Below are positions 8,726 to 17,121 of a DNA stretch of 64,000 nt, one piece after another. The notes beneath the pieces are model-generated. The model was not told where the DNA came from. It did no database searches and was given only the letters and a program-made list of their open reading frames with translations. Each line of letters begins with the position of its first letter. The first letter of the stretch is position 1. The position numbers were made by a program, and so were the translations under genes. This DNA is from Actinokineospora baliensis (lineage in GTDB: Bacteria > Actinomycetota > Actinomycetes > Mycobacteriales > Pseudonocardiaceae), in NCBI RefSeq assembly GCF_016907695.1, contig NZ_JAFBCK010000001.1:744001-808000 (forward strand), read 5' to 3'.

Positions 8726-9412
8726 ATGAACCAGCACACTGTTATCGCCGTCGATGGACCTGCCGCAGCCGGGAAAACCAGCACCAGTCGTGCACTTTCG
8801 GACATGTTCACATTGAGCTACCTGGAGAGCGGCCGCGCCTACCGCACACTCGCATACGAGGCATTGGCGGCCGGAATCCGACCGGACGACCGCGCGGCCA
8901 TGACAGGTTTGATATCAACGATCCTCCAGAAGAACCAATCGGATACACTTTTCGACCCGACCAGGCTGCGAGACAGCGATCTGCGCACGCTCGACGTTTC
9001 GAAGGCAGTATCGACCGTGGCCAAAATTCCCGACCTGCGCTCGGCGATAACCTCGTTGATACATGAATGGGCCTCGCACAGGCCAGCAAGCATCATTGAG
9101 GGCAGGGATATCGGAACGATAGTGTTCCCGCGCGCTCAGATTAAGTTCTTTCTTACCGCGTGCGCCGAGGAGCGGGCGACACGGCGACACCGCCAAGAAC
9201 CTGGCTCGGTGTACGAAACCGTGCTGGCCGACGTAGTGCGCCGCGACCACGAGGACACGTCCAGAGAAGCATCGCCGCTTCGGCCCGCCGCCGACAGCGT
9301 TGTGATCGACACCAGCTCCCTGCCGCTCGGCCAGGTGATCGCCATGATGTCCGAGGTGTGCCGGAGCGCCGGGATGATCGAGAAACGGCACACCACAGGC
9401 GCAGCCAGGTAA
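8726..9412 (+). CDS. Cytidylate-kinase-like nucleoside monophosphate kinase
   Basis: The 228-residue protein has a P-loop GPAAAGKTS at residues 11-19, a CMP-site-like YLESGRAYR, IIEGRDIGTIVFP in the middle, and the lid-like arginines of RATRRHR. This is the fold of bacterial cytidylate kinase, which phosphorylates CMP/dCMP with ATP. It is divergent from a housekeeping Cmk and lacks the usual neighbours, so a dedicated substrate such as a modified nucleotide is possible. The ATG at 8726 was chosen because the conserved strand starts six residues later. Codon use is less GC-biased than in the flanks. It reads toward a HIT gene 130 nt downstream on the same strand. Confidence 0.8.
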   Translation: MNQHTVIAVDGPAAAGKTSTSRALSDMFTLSYLESGRAYRTLAYEALAAGIRPDDRAAMTGLISTILQKNQSDTLFDPTRLRDSDLRTLDVSKAVSTVAKIPDLRSAITSLIHEWASHRPASIIEGRDIGTIVFPRAQIKFFLTACAEERATRRHRQEPGSVYETVLADVVRRDHEDTSREASPLRPAADSVVIDTSSLPLGQVIAMMSEVCRSAGMIEKRHTTGAAR

Positions 9413-9542
9413 CCAGCCCACGCGGGCCAAGCGGACAGACTGGAAGCAGGCCTGCCGAGTGGCTATCTTGGCCACCTACGATTCAGCCGACCACCACTCC
9501 TACGATCCGCGCACGACATGCAGGAAGATCAGGTACTTTGAG

Positions 9543-9980
9543 ATGAGCAAGACAATGAACAGCGAGCTACCCGCGGTGCACAGCATTGACAGTTGCATCT
9601 TTTGTCGAGTACGAGACGGATCGATGAATAGATTGGTTGACGAAACATCCAACTTCTACGCCCGTCTCGACAATTTTCCAGCAGCTAGAGGTCACGTAGA
9701 AATCGTCCCCAAGAGGCATATCGTTTCATTCTTCGAACTCTCGCCGCAGGAGGCGTCCGAGGCATATGACCTCATGCGGCGCATCCAGGCCAAATGGGAC
9801 GCCGAGCTCAACCCCGATGGCTACACAATAGGTGTCAACGAGGGTCGGGCCGCAGGACGCACGATCGACCACCTGCACATACACATGATCCCCCGGTACA
9901 ACGGTGACGTGACGGACCCCCGGGGAGGCATCCGGCAAATCTTTCCGAACTGCGACCCGAGCGAGTGGGCGGCTGACTAA
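9543..9980 (+). CDS. HIT family nucleotide hydrolase/transferase
   Basis: The 145-residue protein is a compact HIT protein: CIFCRVRDGS near the N-terminus, GHVEIVPKRHI, and the catalytic histidine triad DHLHIHMIPR near the end. HIT enzymes hydrolyse or transfer nucleoside 5'-phosphoryl groups (AMP-lysine, AMP-NH2, diadenosine polyphosphates and the like). The ATG at 9543 gives the usual family length. It follows the cytidylate-kinase-like gene in the same direction. Its TAA stop shares four bases with the TAG stop of the convergent methyltransferase. Confidence 0.85.
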   Translation: MSKTMNSELPAVHSIDSCIFCRVRDGSMNRLVDETSNFYARLDNFPAARGHVEIVPKRHIVSFFELSPQEASEAYDLMRRIQAKWDAELNPDGYTIGVNEGRAAGRTIDHLHIHMIPRYNGDVTDPRGGIRQIFPNCDPSEWAAD

Positions 9981-10615
9981 GCACGTGTGCCCGAGGCGAT
10001 GAACCAACTACCACGCCCACTCGGCACGGTCGCCACCTCGCGAAATCCGACGCTGATCATCAACTCGGCCACGGCGGGCTGGCGCCAGTACGTGAACCAC
10101 CGCCGCTCATCCATCAGCTCACCCACCCGCCATCCTTCGCCGTCCCCCTCTTTGAGGCTTATCGCGATGCGCCCTCCGGGTTGGAGCACCCGAATCGCCT
10201 CGGCCAGAACCGACCGTTGCCGGGCGCGCGGGATGTGGATCAGGCTGCCGCACATCCAGATCCCCGCGAACACGCGGTCCGCGAAAGGCAGCGCGGACAT
10301 GTCACCGTGCACCGCGGACGCGCCTACCCGCGCGCGGGCGACTTCGAGCATGGTGAAGCTGACATCGCACAGCACGACCGCCAAGCCGAGTTCGGCGATG
10401 TACTCGGCGTCCCTGCCCACCCCACAGCCGATGTCCAGAACGGGCCCGGTCGCGCCGATGGCGTGCACGAACGAGCGGATCTCCAGGTCCAGCCCGGGAA
10501 ACTGATCCAAGCTCGAGGTCGCCACGGCGTACTTGGACGCGTGCCGGTCGTACACGTCCCGCATCCGCGAAGTCACGGGGTCCACCCTTGGCTCACCTCC
10601 GCCCAGTCGGCTCAC
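9977..10615 (-). CDS. Class I SAM-dependent methyltransferase
   Basis: The 212-residue protein has motif I VLDIGCGVGRDAEY, motif II LAVVLCDVS and the post-I region ALPFADRVFAGIW, followed by LQPGGRIAISL. This is the fold of small-molecule methyltransferases (Methyltransf_11/25). The GTG at 10615 overlaps the stop of the membrane GAF-like gene (GTGA), so the two are translationally coupled. The substrate is unknown; neighbours suggest a nucleotide-linked metabolite. Confidence 0.85.
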   Translation of the reverse strand: MSRLGGGEPRVDPVTSRMRDVYDRHASKYAVATSSLDQFPGLDLEIRSFVHAIGATGPVLDIGCGVGRDAEYIAELGLAVVLCDVSFTMLEVARARVGASAVHGDMSALPFADRVFAGIWMCGSLIHIPRARQRSVLAEAIRVLQPGGRIAISLKEGDGEGWRVGELMDERRWFTYWRQPAVAELMISVGFREVATVPSGRGSWFIASGTRA

Positions 10616-11376
10616 ACCAGGTCGAAATCGTCCCGGGACATCGTCGTCGAGAGCGCGTTCATCTCCTCCACGACAGAGGAGCGCTCCAGGACATCGAACC
10701 CGTGTCCCGCATCCAGGCTGATGCAGCCGATGAACCGGCTCTGCGCATTGCGGATGGGGACCGCGAACAGCGCCTTGCGATGCCGAACCTGCTGGAAGGT
10801 CGTCCAGTCCAGGTTCATGACCGACTCCGAACCGTGCGCCTGCCGATACGCCGTGAACTCGTTCTCGGACTTGAGTTCGTCAAGGCGGCTGGCGTCAACC
10901 TTGACCTCCCGGTTGTGCGACCAGCAAAGACCTACCGCACCGACTCCTCTGGGTGGAGCGAACGTCCTGGTCTGCGGCGAGGATGACATCCGGTACGTGG
11001 ACAACCTGCGCAGCACACCGGAGACCGGGTGGCGCCACGTCCGCTGCACCTTCCAGAAGTGCAGCGCGAGATCGCCGGTCCTCAGCGGTGGTTCCACCCG
11101 GGAACCGACCTCGAGCATCCGGCCGAACGAGGTCAGGATCCGACGCCGCATGGTGGTCTTCCGATCGGCGAGCGTGCGCTGGTGCCACCACTCGAACGGC
11201 GTCAACGCACCGAAGATCCCCGCGATGACGAGCAGGACGACGGGTAGGTAGGGCTGGGCGGCGACCACCGCGTTCCAGAACTGCGTCGAGGGCACGCCGT
11301 TGGCCTTGCCCGCGAGCGCCACACCCGCCGCCACCAAGACCGCCTTGTCCAACAGCTTCGCGGCCCTAAGTCCCAT
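10612..11376 (-). CDS. Two-helix membrane protein with GAF-like domain
   Basis: The 254-residue protein has hydrophobic segments at about residues 11-24 and 42-60, then a soluble region of about 190 residues. The latter contains GVGAVGLCW and, near the end, ALFAVPIRN with IGCISLDAGHG, the strand pattern of a degenerate GAF domain. GAF domains bind small ligands. The gene lies 42 nt after the ThiL-like gene and overlaps the methyltransferase by 4 nt. A sensor placed inside a biosynthetic operon is unusual. The ATG at 11376 has only a weak upstream G-rich stretch. Confidence 0.65.
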   Translation of the reverse strand: MGLRAAKLLDKAVLVAAGVALAGKANGVPSTQFWNAVVAAQPYLPVVLLVIAGIFGALTPFEWWHQRTLADRKTTMRRRILTSFGRMLEVGSRVEPPLRTGDLALHFWKVQRTWRHPVSGVLRRLSTYRMSSSPQTRTFAPPRGVGAVGLCWSHNREVKVDASRLDELKSENEFTAYRQAHGSESVMNLDWTTFQQVRHRKALFAVPIRNAQSRFIGCISLDAGHGFDVLERSSVVEEMNALSTTMSRDDFDLV

Positions 11377-11418
11377 CCGCCACCAACCTGGACAGGGGTG
11401 CTGCTCGATCGCACCCGT

Positions 11419-12492
11419 TCACAGCATCGTCGTGTGCCGCCACGCGGCGCCCGGGAGTTCGATGCACTCCCCCGAACGCAGGCGCATGGTGGCACCGGGC
11501 GCTTCGGTGACCCGCCCGATGACCCCGAAGGACAGGCCCTCGCGGTCGAAGGCCGCCGACAGGTCCGGCTCCCGCTCCGGGGGGATGGTGAACACCAACT
11601 CGAAGTCCACAGAGTCGCCCATGACGATGGCGAGTGGCTCTTTCGACAGTTCACGGCACACCGCGGTGACCGGATCCGGTATGGCTATTGCCGCTTCGTC
11701 CACGACCACCCCAACTCCACTCGACCGCGCGATGCATTCGAGCGTCGCCTTGAGGCCGTCCGAGGTGTCTTGACAGCTGGTCACAAAGCCGCTGCGTCCC
11801 AGGCAAGCGCCCTCTCGCACTCGGGCCTGGGGGCGGGTCCAGCTTCGCAGCAACACCTCCCGGTACTTGTCTTCGATGACCGGTATCGATGTGCCACTTC
11901 GGAAGTACTCCGTCGCCGCACCAGCCGTCCCCGTTGGTGCGGTCAGGCACACGAGGTCACCGGGGCAGGCGCCGTTGCGCAGCAATGCACCCCCCGGCAC
12001 ACACGACCCGAGCGCGGTCGCCGACAGGATCAGTCGCTCCGCCCCGCCGATGTCACCACCGATGTTCGGGGCACCGAAATCGGTACAGGCCTGATCTATC
12101 CCCCTCATGACCTGCTCGAACACAGCGTCGGTCATGTCAGAGGGGTAGCGCACGACGGACAACACACCGATCGGGGTCGCCCCCATCGCCGCGATATCGC
12201 TGACGTTCGCCGCGACCAGGTAGTAGCCCAGGTCGAACTCGCTGAGAAGCCCGTACTCGTACAGCCGGAACTTGGGTCCCCTGACGTAGTCGGATCCGAT
12301 CACGAGGTCCTGATCGCCTCGCACAGCCACCACCGCGCAGTCGTCCTGCCGGTCAGCGCCTGCGACGACCGAGATCGTGGAACCATCAGGATGCTCGACC
12401 GAGGGGGCTGACGAGGACTGGTTGGCGAAGATGGTCGAGATGATCTTCGCTAACCGCGTCGGTTCATCCGAGAAGGCTTCCGAAGCCGACAT
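11419..12492 (-). CDS. ThiL/AIR-synthase-like kinase
   Basis: The 357-residue product belongs to the PurM/ThiL/HypE/SelD superfamily. It shows DDCAVV in the first third, NVSDIAAMGATP with the Mg/ATP-site aspartate, a GGD motif, SCQDTSDG and a C-terminal GDSVDFELVFT, close to thiamine-monophosphate kinase. ThiL phosphorylates thiamine phosphate with ATP. Here the setting contains no thiamine genes and the protein is longer than usual, so a repurposed phosphotransfer on another metabolite is likely. The ATG at 12492 has GGAGGG 7 nt upstream. It follows the second HIT gene by 29 nt. Confidence 0.78.
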   Translation of the reverse strand: MSASEAFSDEPTRLAKIISTIFANQSSSAPSVEHPDGSTISVVAGADRQDDCAVVAVRGDQDLVIGSDYVRGPKFRLYEYGLLSEFDLGYYLVAANVSDIAAMGATPIGVLSVVRYPSDMTDAVFEQVMRGIDQACTDFGAPNIGGDIGGAERLILSATALGSCVPGGALLRNGACPGDLVCLTAPTGTAGAATEYFRSGTSIPVIEDKYREVLLRSWTRPQARVREGACLGRSGFVTSCQDTSDGLKATLECIARSSGVGVVVDEAAIAIPDPVTAVCRELSKEPLAIVMGDSVDFELVFTIPPEREPDLSAAFDREGLSFGVIGRVTEAPGATMRLRSGECIELPGAAWRHTTML

Positions 12493-12521
12493 GGCGGGCC
12501 CTCCTATGCCACTGGTTGCCA

Positions 12522-13172
12522 TCACAACACCCATTGCCGTGTTCTTTTCATGGTTTCCCGGAGGGCCTCCTTGCGCACAACCACCGCGTAGTCCCATTCC
12601 GGGTCCACCAACGACAAAACGCGACCCGCGACGGAGCGCAAATATTGTCGCTTGTTGGACGCGCCCGGGTTGTACAGCCGAAGGTCATCGCCATAGCCTC
12701 GCAGGTAGTACGCCGTAGAGCGCCACCGCTCATGCGCCAATTCAACAATGGCGGAAAGCCCGACATACCCGGCGGTCTCGGCCTCCATGATCTCGTCGAC
12801 GCGCGCGCCGTCGACGGGAAGCAGGTGCCAGTGGGCATGGGTGATGCAGGCGTTGCCGTGTTCCAACTCGGTCGACCCGTGTTCTAGGACCAGCGGCTCA
12901 CCGAACGTCGTGCGGTACAGGTCGAAGATCCTGGGAACCACGTCCTCGACCTCCTCGCGATGCGCGGCTACCACTTCGGAGAAGGACAGGTAGTGCCACC
13001 TCGGCAGCAGCAAGAGGTGTCCGGCGACCAGGGGCGACATGTCCGCGAGGAGAACGAGTGCCTCCGTCTCGAGGATGAGTCTCGAAGATGGCTGTCCCGC
13101 ATAGACGCGAACGAATGAGGTATCCGCAACACCGGACAACTCCTCGCAGAAATCAGCCCCCGTGCACTTCAT
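12522..13172 (-). CDS. Second HIT-like protein, divergent
   Basis: The product of about 216 residues carries the histidine triad as THAHWHLLPV after ELEHG, and an upstream LVAGHLLLLPRWH strand. It is longer than the first HIT protein and has an extra C-terminal region of about 80 residues without known motifs. It heads the minus-strand operon of HIT, ThiL-like, membrane GAF and methyltransferase genes. The start is uncertain: ATG at 13172 or GTG at 13184, the latter sitting very close to a GGGGAAG stretch. The role is unknown; HIT chemistry suggests cleavage or transfer of a nucleotidyl group. Confidence 0.75.
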   Translation of the reverse strand: MKCTGADFCEELSGVADTSFVRVYAGQPSSRLILETEALVLLADMSPLVAGHLLLLPRWHYLSFSEVVAAHREEVEDVVPRIFDLYRTTFGEPLVLEHGSTELEHGNACITHAHWHLLPVDGARVDEIMEAETAGYVGLSAIVELAHERWRSTAYYLRGYGDDLRLYNPGASNKRQYLRSVAGRVLSLVDPEWDYAVVVRKEALRETMKRTRQWVL

Positions 13173-13511
13173 TCGAGTCGTCACGACTTCCCCTTTGAAC
13201 GCGCGGTTTCCGCCCGACAGCGGGAAACCCACCATTCGCCCCGAGGTTGGACGATCCCGAAGAGAGTAGCATCGACTTCCGATGATCGGCAGCTTGTACG
13301 GTCCACCTTGACCCGATTATCCCACCAGCTCAACAGGCCTGGCGGTGTAGCCGCTGGTCAGTCAGCGAAGGGAAGATGATCAAGTAGCAATCTGTCCAGA
13401 ATTTGTCGTGTTCCGCCGATCCGACATCGTCCGGACACCTCAGATCTCATCGAGGCCCGCCGCCTAGGCATGCGAATCAAGGCCGAGTGCCTGTTGCGCC
13501 GGCTCAGCCAC
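13173..13511. other. Intergenic region, promoter of the minus-strand cluster
   Basis: About 340 nt separate the second HIT gene from the Nudix stop. I see no gene and no clear dyad. It must hold the promoter of the HIT/ThiL-like operon. Base composition is mixed, consistent with the right boundary of the accessory cluster. Confidence 0.4.
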
Positions 13512-14063
13512 CTAGTCCTGCCGACGTGAGTTCAGGTAGTACAGCAGCGATACGAGCGTGCCGGACCCGAGCAATTCCTGTCGCAGAGCGAGTTCGTTGA
13601 CCCGGCTCAGCGGCACCCACTCAACCCGGCCTATTTCTTCGGTGTCGGTCGGCTCGCCGAGGCGTTCGGCCTCGCGCCAGAGGTAGACGTCCATTGGCGC
13701 TGTCACCTGTCCGGGCAGCGGCTGAAAGCTGATCAGGTGCTGGGGCTCCCCCACCGGCAGCCAACCGCTCTCTTCGGCCGCTTCACGTGCCGCAGTCGCG
13801 GCAGCATCCGCACCCTCGTCCACGAGCCCGCCGAGAAGCTCGTAACCCCATTGGCCGGTCGGGAATCGGTAGCGCCACAGCATCAGCACTTCGTCGCGGT
13901 CATTCACGACCAGCGCGATGGCAATCCGGGCAAGGTGAACGACGTGGTAATCCCACCGCTGACCGTTGGGAGCTTGGACGTCAGCGACGCCCACCCGCAC
14001 CCACCGGTTGTCATAGACGGTCCGCTCACCGAAGGTCTTCCAGACCCCGCGCTCGTCGCTCAC
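13512..14063 (-). CDS. Nudix hydrolase (ADP-ribose pyrophosphatase type)
   Basis: The product of about 183 residues contains a Nudix box in GGLVDEG followed by AREAAEESGW, inside an ADP-sugar pyrophosphatase-like context (MLWRYRFPTGQWGYELLGG). The metal-binding REAxEE glutamates are present, but the first Glu of the G-x5-E part is Ala. The start is uncertain: GTG codons at 14063, 14072 and 14084 are in frame, and none has a good ribosome site because the upstream stretch is a G-tract on this strand. Confidence 0.85.
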   Translation of the reverse strand: MSDERGVWKTFGERTVYDNRWVRVGVADVQAPNGQRWDYHVVHLARIAIALVVNDRDEVLMLWRYRFPTGQWGYELLGGLVDEGADAAATAAREAAEESGWLPVGEPQHLISFQPLPGQVTAPMDVYLWREAERLGEPTDTEEIGRVEWVPLSRVNELALRQELLGSGTLVSLLYYLNSRRQD

Positions 14064-14084
14064 CCGCGACACAATACGAAGCAC

Positions 14085-14215
14085 CCGCCCGCCGCCCACC
14101 CACACCGACAGCCGCCCACCCCCCACCCGCCCCCGCAGGGTCTGGCCTGCCCACCCCCACCCCCACCCCGCGGGGGTCTGGGGGTCGCCCCCCAGATACA
14201 AAAACAGACAACCAG
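14085..14215. repeat. Low-complexity C-tract (G-tracts on minus strand)
   Basis: The plus strand is a run of CCC/CCCC blocks separated by one to three bases, so the minus strand (the sense strand of the Nudix mRNA leader) has many closely spaced G-tracts. It lies between tRNA-Tyr and the Nudix gene. It also contains short self-complementary CCCCGCGGGG. G-quadruplex formation is plausible. Confidence 0.6.
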
Positions 14216-14253
14216 GCCCACGCTCTCCGTGGGCACAGGTCGCCTGTTGTCTG

Positions 14254-14334
14254 TGGCGGGTAGAGGATTCGAACCTCTGAAGCTTTCGCGACGGATTTAC
14301 AGTCCGCTCCCATTGGCCGCTCGGGCAACCCGCC
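14254..14334 (-). tRNA. tRNA-Tyr (anticodon GTA)
   Basis: Reading the minus strand, the acceptor arm GGCGGGT (14334-14328) pairs with ACCCGCC next to the discriminator A at 14254. The anticodon loop reads ACTGTAAAT with anticodon GTA, the T arm contains GGTTCGAATCC, and a long variable arm is present, as expected for class II bacterial tRNA-Tyr. The length is about 81 nt. The 3' CCA is not encoded. Confidence 0.95.
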
Positions 14335-14490
14335 GGGGTGTCCGGTGTTGCTGGACGTCGGGAACCATACCCAATGGGGCGGGGGGAGTTCCAACGGGTA
14401 CCCCCTCTGCGCGGCGACCCCCTGGTGGGTGGTGGCGGCGGTACCATCCGTGCCGACCTGACAACCCCGGAACGCGGAGGTGCGAGGCAC

Positions 14491-14982
14491 GTGGCGGACC
14501 CGTCATTCGACGTGGTGAGCAAGGTGGACCGGCAGGAGGTGGACAACGCGCTCAACCAGGCGGCGAAGGAGCTGTCCACCCGGTTCGACTTCCGCGGTAC
14601 CGGGGCCAAGCTCGCCTGGTCCGGCGAGGAGGCGATCGCCTTCGAGGCCGAGACCGAGGAGCGCTGCGCTGCCGCGATCGAGGTCTTCAAGGAGAAGCTG
14701 ATCAAGCGCGGCATCTCGCAGAAGGCCTTCGACATCGGTGACCCGGCGCTGTCGGGCAAGGTGCACAAGGTGACCGGCAGCCTGGTCCAGGGCATCTCGG
14801 CGGAGAAGGCCAAGGAGATCGCCAAGCGGATCCGCGACGAGGGGCCCAAGGGGGTCCAGGCGCAGATCCAGGGCGACCAGCTGCGGGTCTCCGGCAAGAA
14901 GAAGGACCACCTGCAGGACGTGATCACCCTGCTCAAGGGCGCCGACTTCGGCATCGCGCTGCAGTTCACGAACTACCGCTGA
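14491..14982 (+). CDS. YajQ family cyclic-di-GMP-binding/nucleotide-binding protein
   Basis: The 163-residue product matches the YajQ (UPF0234) family over its full length: [17 protein letters not shown] at the start, TRFDFRGT, and the end [16 protein letters not shown] before [11 protein letters not shown]. YajQ proteins bind c-di-GMP in some bacteria and RNA or nucleotides in others. The GTG at 14491 gives the canonical N-terminus. A hairpin terminator follows the stop. Confidence 0.93.
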   Translation: MADPSFDVVSKVDRQEVDNALNQAAKELSTRFDFRGTGAKLAWSGEEAIAFEAETEERCAAAIEVFKEKLIKRGISQKAFDIGDPALSGKVHKVTGSLVQGISAEKAKEIAKRIRDEGPKGVQAQIQGDQLRVSGKKKDHLQDVITLLKGADFGIALQFTNYR

Positions 14983-14989
14983 CCGTGCG

Positions 14990-15009
14990 GGGGGCGGTCA
15001 GCCGCCCCC
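14990..15009 (+). terminator. Hairpin terminator after yajQ-like gene
   Basis: GGGGGCGG at 14990-14997 pairs with CCGCCCCC at 15002-15009 around a TCAG loop, starting 7 nt after the stop codon. Confidence 0.65.
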
Positions 15010-15165
15010 TGCTCCGTCCGTGGACCCTCCGTCACCGTGTCCCGCGTCACTGGTAACCCTGCGTGTAGTAGGGGCGATGCACAGTCGGGGGGTCGCCTTC
15101 GGATAGGGGATGTGGGCGTCTCTTACGTGGGTAGCCTCGGATCGGTGAACACGACAGGAGCCGCG

Positions 15166-16047
15166 ATGAAGGGCATCGTCCTTGCCGGGGGTAGTGGGAC
15201 CCGGTTGCACCCGATCACGCAGGCGGTGTCCAAGCAGCTGCTGCCGGTGTACGACAAGCCGATGATCTACTACCCGCTCTCGGTGCTGATGCTGGCCGGG
15301 ATCCGGGACATCCTGATCATCTCCACGCCTGCCGACCTGCCGAACTTCCAGCGGCTGCTCGGCGACGGCAGCCAGTTCGGGGTGGCCTTCTCCTACGCCG
15401 AGCAGGCGCAGCCCAACGGGCTGGCCGAGGCGTTCATCATCGGCGAGGACTTCGTCGGCGACGACCCGGTGGCGCTGGTGCTCGGCGACAACATCTTCTG
15501 GGGCCTGGGGTTCTCCCAGATCATGCAGGCCAACACCACCGACCTCGACGGCGCGGTGCTGTTCGGCTACCCGGTCAAGGACCCGCAGCGCTACGGCGTC
15601 GGCGAGGTCGACGGCGACGGCAGGCTGATCTCCATCGAGGAGAAGCCGAAGGCGCCGAGGTCCAACCGGGCGATCACCGGCCTGTACTTCTACGACAACG
15701 ACGTCATCAAGATCGCCAAGGGCCTCACCCCGTCCGCCCGAGGCGAACTGGAGATCACCGACGTCAACGCCGAATACCTGCGCCAGGGCCGAGCCCGGCT
15801 CATCGACCTCGGCCGCGGCTTCGCCTGGCTGGACACCGGCACGCACGACTCGCTGCTGGAGGCGGGCCAGTTCGTACAGGTCCTGGAGCACCGCACCGGC
15901 GTGCGCATCGCCTGCCTCGAGGAGATCGCCCTCGACCGCGGCTTCATCAGCGCCGACGAGTGCCACGCCCTCGGCGCCAAACTGGCCAAGTCCGGCTACG
16001 GCGAATACGTCATGAGCGTCGCGAAGGCCGCGGGCGCCACCGGCTGA
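15166..16047 (+). CDS. rfbA: Glucose-1-phosphate thymidylyltransferase RfbA
   Basis: The 293-residue enzyme makes dTDP-glucose from dTTP and glucose 1-phosphate, the first step toward dTDP-rhamnose and other deoxysugars. The nucleotidyltransferase signature [15 protein letters not shown] is at the N-terminus, then [27 protein letters not shown], and ITDVNAEYL with [11 protein letters not shown]. Length and motifs are typical of the short RfbA type. The ATG at 15166 follows GGAG. No other rhamnose genes are next to it here. Confidence 0.95.
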   Translation: MKGIVLAGGSGTRLHPITQAVSKQLLPVYDKPMIYYPLSVLMLAGIRDILIISTPADLPNFQRLLGDGSQFGVAFSYAEQAQPNGLAEAFIIGEDFVGDDPVALVLGDNIFWGLGFSQIMQANTTDLDGAVLFGYPVKDPQRYGVGEVDGDGRLISIEEKPKAPRSNRAITGLYFYDNDVIKIAKGLTPSARGELEITDVNAEYLRQGRARLIDLGRGFAWLDTGTHDSLLEAGQFVQVLEHRTGVRIACLEEIALDRGFISADECHALGAKLAKSGYGEYVMSVAKAAGATG

Positions 16048-16178
16048 ACCGCCGCTCCACCGCGCTGCGATCGACAGCTACTGGCGGAGCGGCCTGCAGG
16101 TCATAGCTTGCCTCGCGGAGATCGCCCTCGGCGGCTGAGTTTGGCGGCGGAGCGGGAGTTCACCCGGTAGGGGCTGGG

Positions 16179-17045
16179 CTACTGCTGCTCCAGTGCCATG
16201 CGCTCCAGGCGGGCTATGCGGTCGGCGATCGGGGGGTGCGTCGAGAAGTGCCGGGAGATGCCGTCGCCGGGGCGGAAGGGGTTGGCGATCATCAGGTGGG
16301 ACTGGGTGGCCACGGCGGGCTCGGGGGCCAGGGGTGCGGCACGGGTGCCCTCGTCGAGTTTGCGCAGCGCTGACGCCAGGGCCAAGGGGTCGCCGGTGAG
16401 GCGGGCGCCGGATTCGTCGGCCTGGTACTCGCGGGAGCGGCTGACGGCCATCTGGACGATGGTGGCGGCGATCGGGCCGAGCAGCGCGACCAGCAGCAGG
16501 GCCAGCGGGTTCATCCGGTCCTCGTCGTCGCCGTCGCCGAAGATGCCCGCGAACATGGCGAGGTTGGCCAGCAGGCTGACCACGCTGGCCAGCGCGCCCG
16601 CGACGCACGAGATGAGGATGTCGCGGTTGTAGACGTGCGAGAGCTCGTGGCCCAGGACTCCGCGCAGTTCGCGCTCGTCGAGCAGCTCCAGCAGGCCGGT
16701 GGTGCAGCAGACGGCGGCGGTGCGCGGGTTGCGGCCGGTGGCGAAGGCGTTCGGGGCCTGGGTCGGGCTGATGTAGAGCCGGGGCATGGGCTGGCGGGCG
16801 GCCGTGGCCAGCTCGCGCACAATCCGGTACAGAGCGGGCTGCTCGGCCTGCGACACCGGGCGGGCCCGCATCGCGCGCAGCGCCAGCCGGTCGGAGTTGA
16901 AGTACGCGTAGCCGTTGATCCCCGCGGCCACCAGCACGCCGATGACCAGGGCGGTCCTGCCGAAGAACGAGCTGATCGCGATGATCAGCCCGGTCATGCC
17001 GCCGAGCAGCAGGGCCGTGCGCAGTCCGTTGAAATGCCCGTGCAC
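16179..17045 (-). CDS. htpX: Membrane zinc metalloprotease HtpX
   Basis: The 288-residue protein has two N-terminal membrane helices (about 10-27 and 31-48), the zinc motif HELSH at residues 133-137 and a second pair of hydrophobic segments at about 148-170 and 184-205. The third zinc ligand is in [10 protein letters not shown]. HtpX degrades misfolded membrane proteins with the active site facing the cytosol. The GTG at 17045 is the predicted start. It reads convergently with rfbA. Confidence 0.93.
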   Translation of the reverse strand: MHGHFNGLRTALLLGGMTGLIIAISSFFGRTALVIGVLVAAGINGYAYFNSDRLALRAMRARPVSQAEQPALYRIVRELATAARQPMPRLYISPTQAPNAFATGRNPRTAAVCCTTGLLELLDERELRGVLGHELSHVYNRDILISCVAGALASVVSLLANLAMFAGIFGDGDDEDRMNPLALLLVALLGPIAATIVQMAVSRSREYQADESGARLTGDPLALASALRKLDEGTRAAPLAPEPAVATQSHLMIANPFRPGDGISRHFSTHPPIADRIARLERMALEQQ

Positions 17046-17121
17046 GCCCGCCTCCTCAGGTCCGGTTGGTCCGCCGGGTTCAACGACCGCACCGGGTGAG
17101 AAGTTCCAACCAGACAGTCGA

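Noticed and set aside
16051-16093. Hairpin between rfbA and htpX (GCCGCTCC and GGAGCGGC)
   Set aside because: Only 8 bp with a 27-nt loop; too weak to call a terminator.
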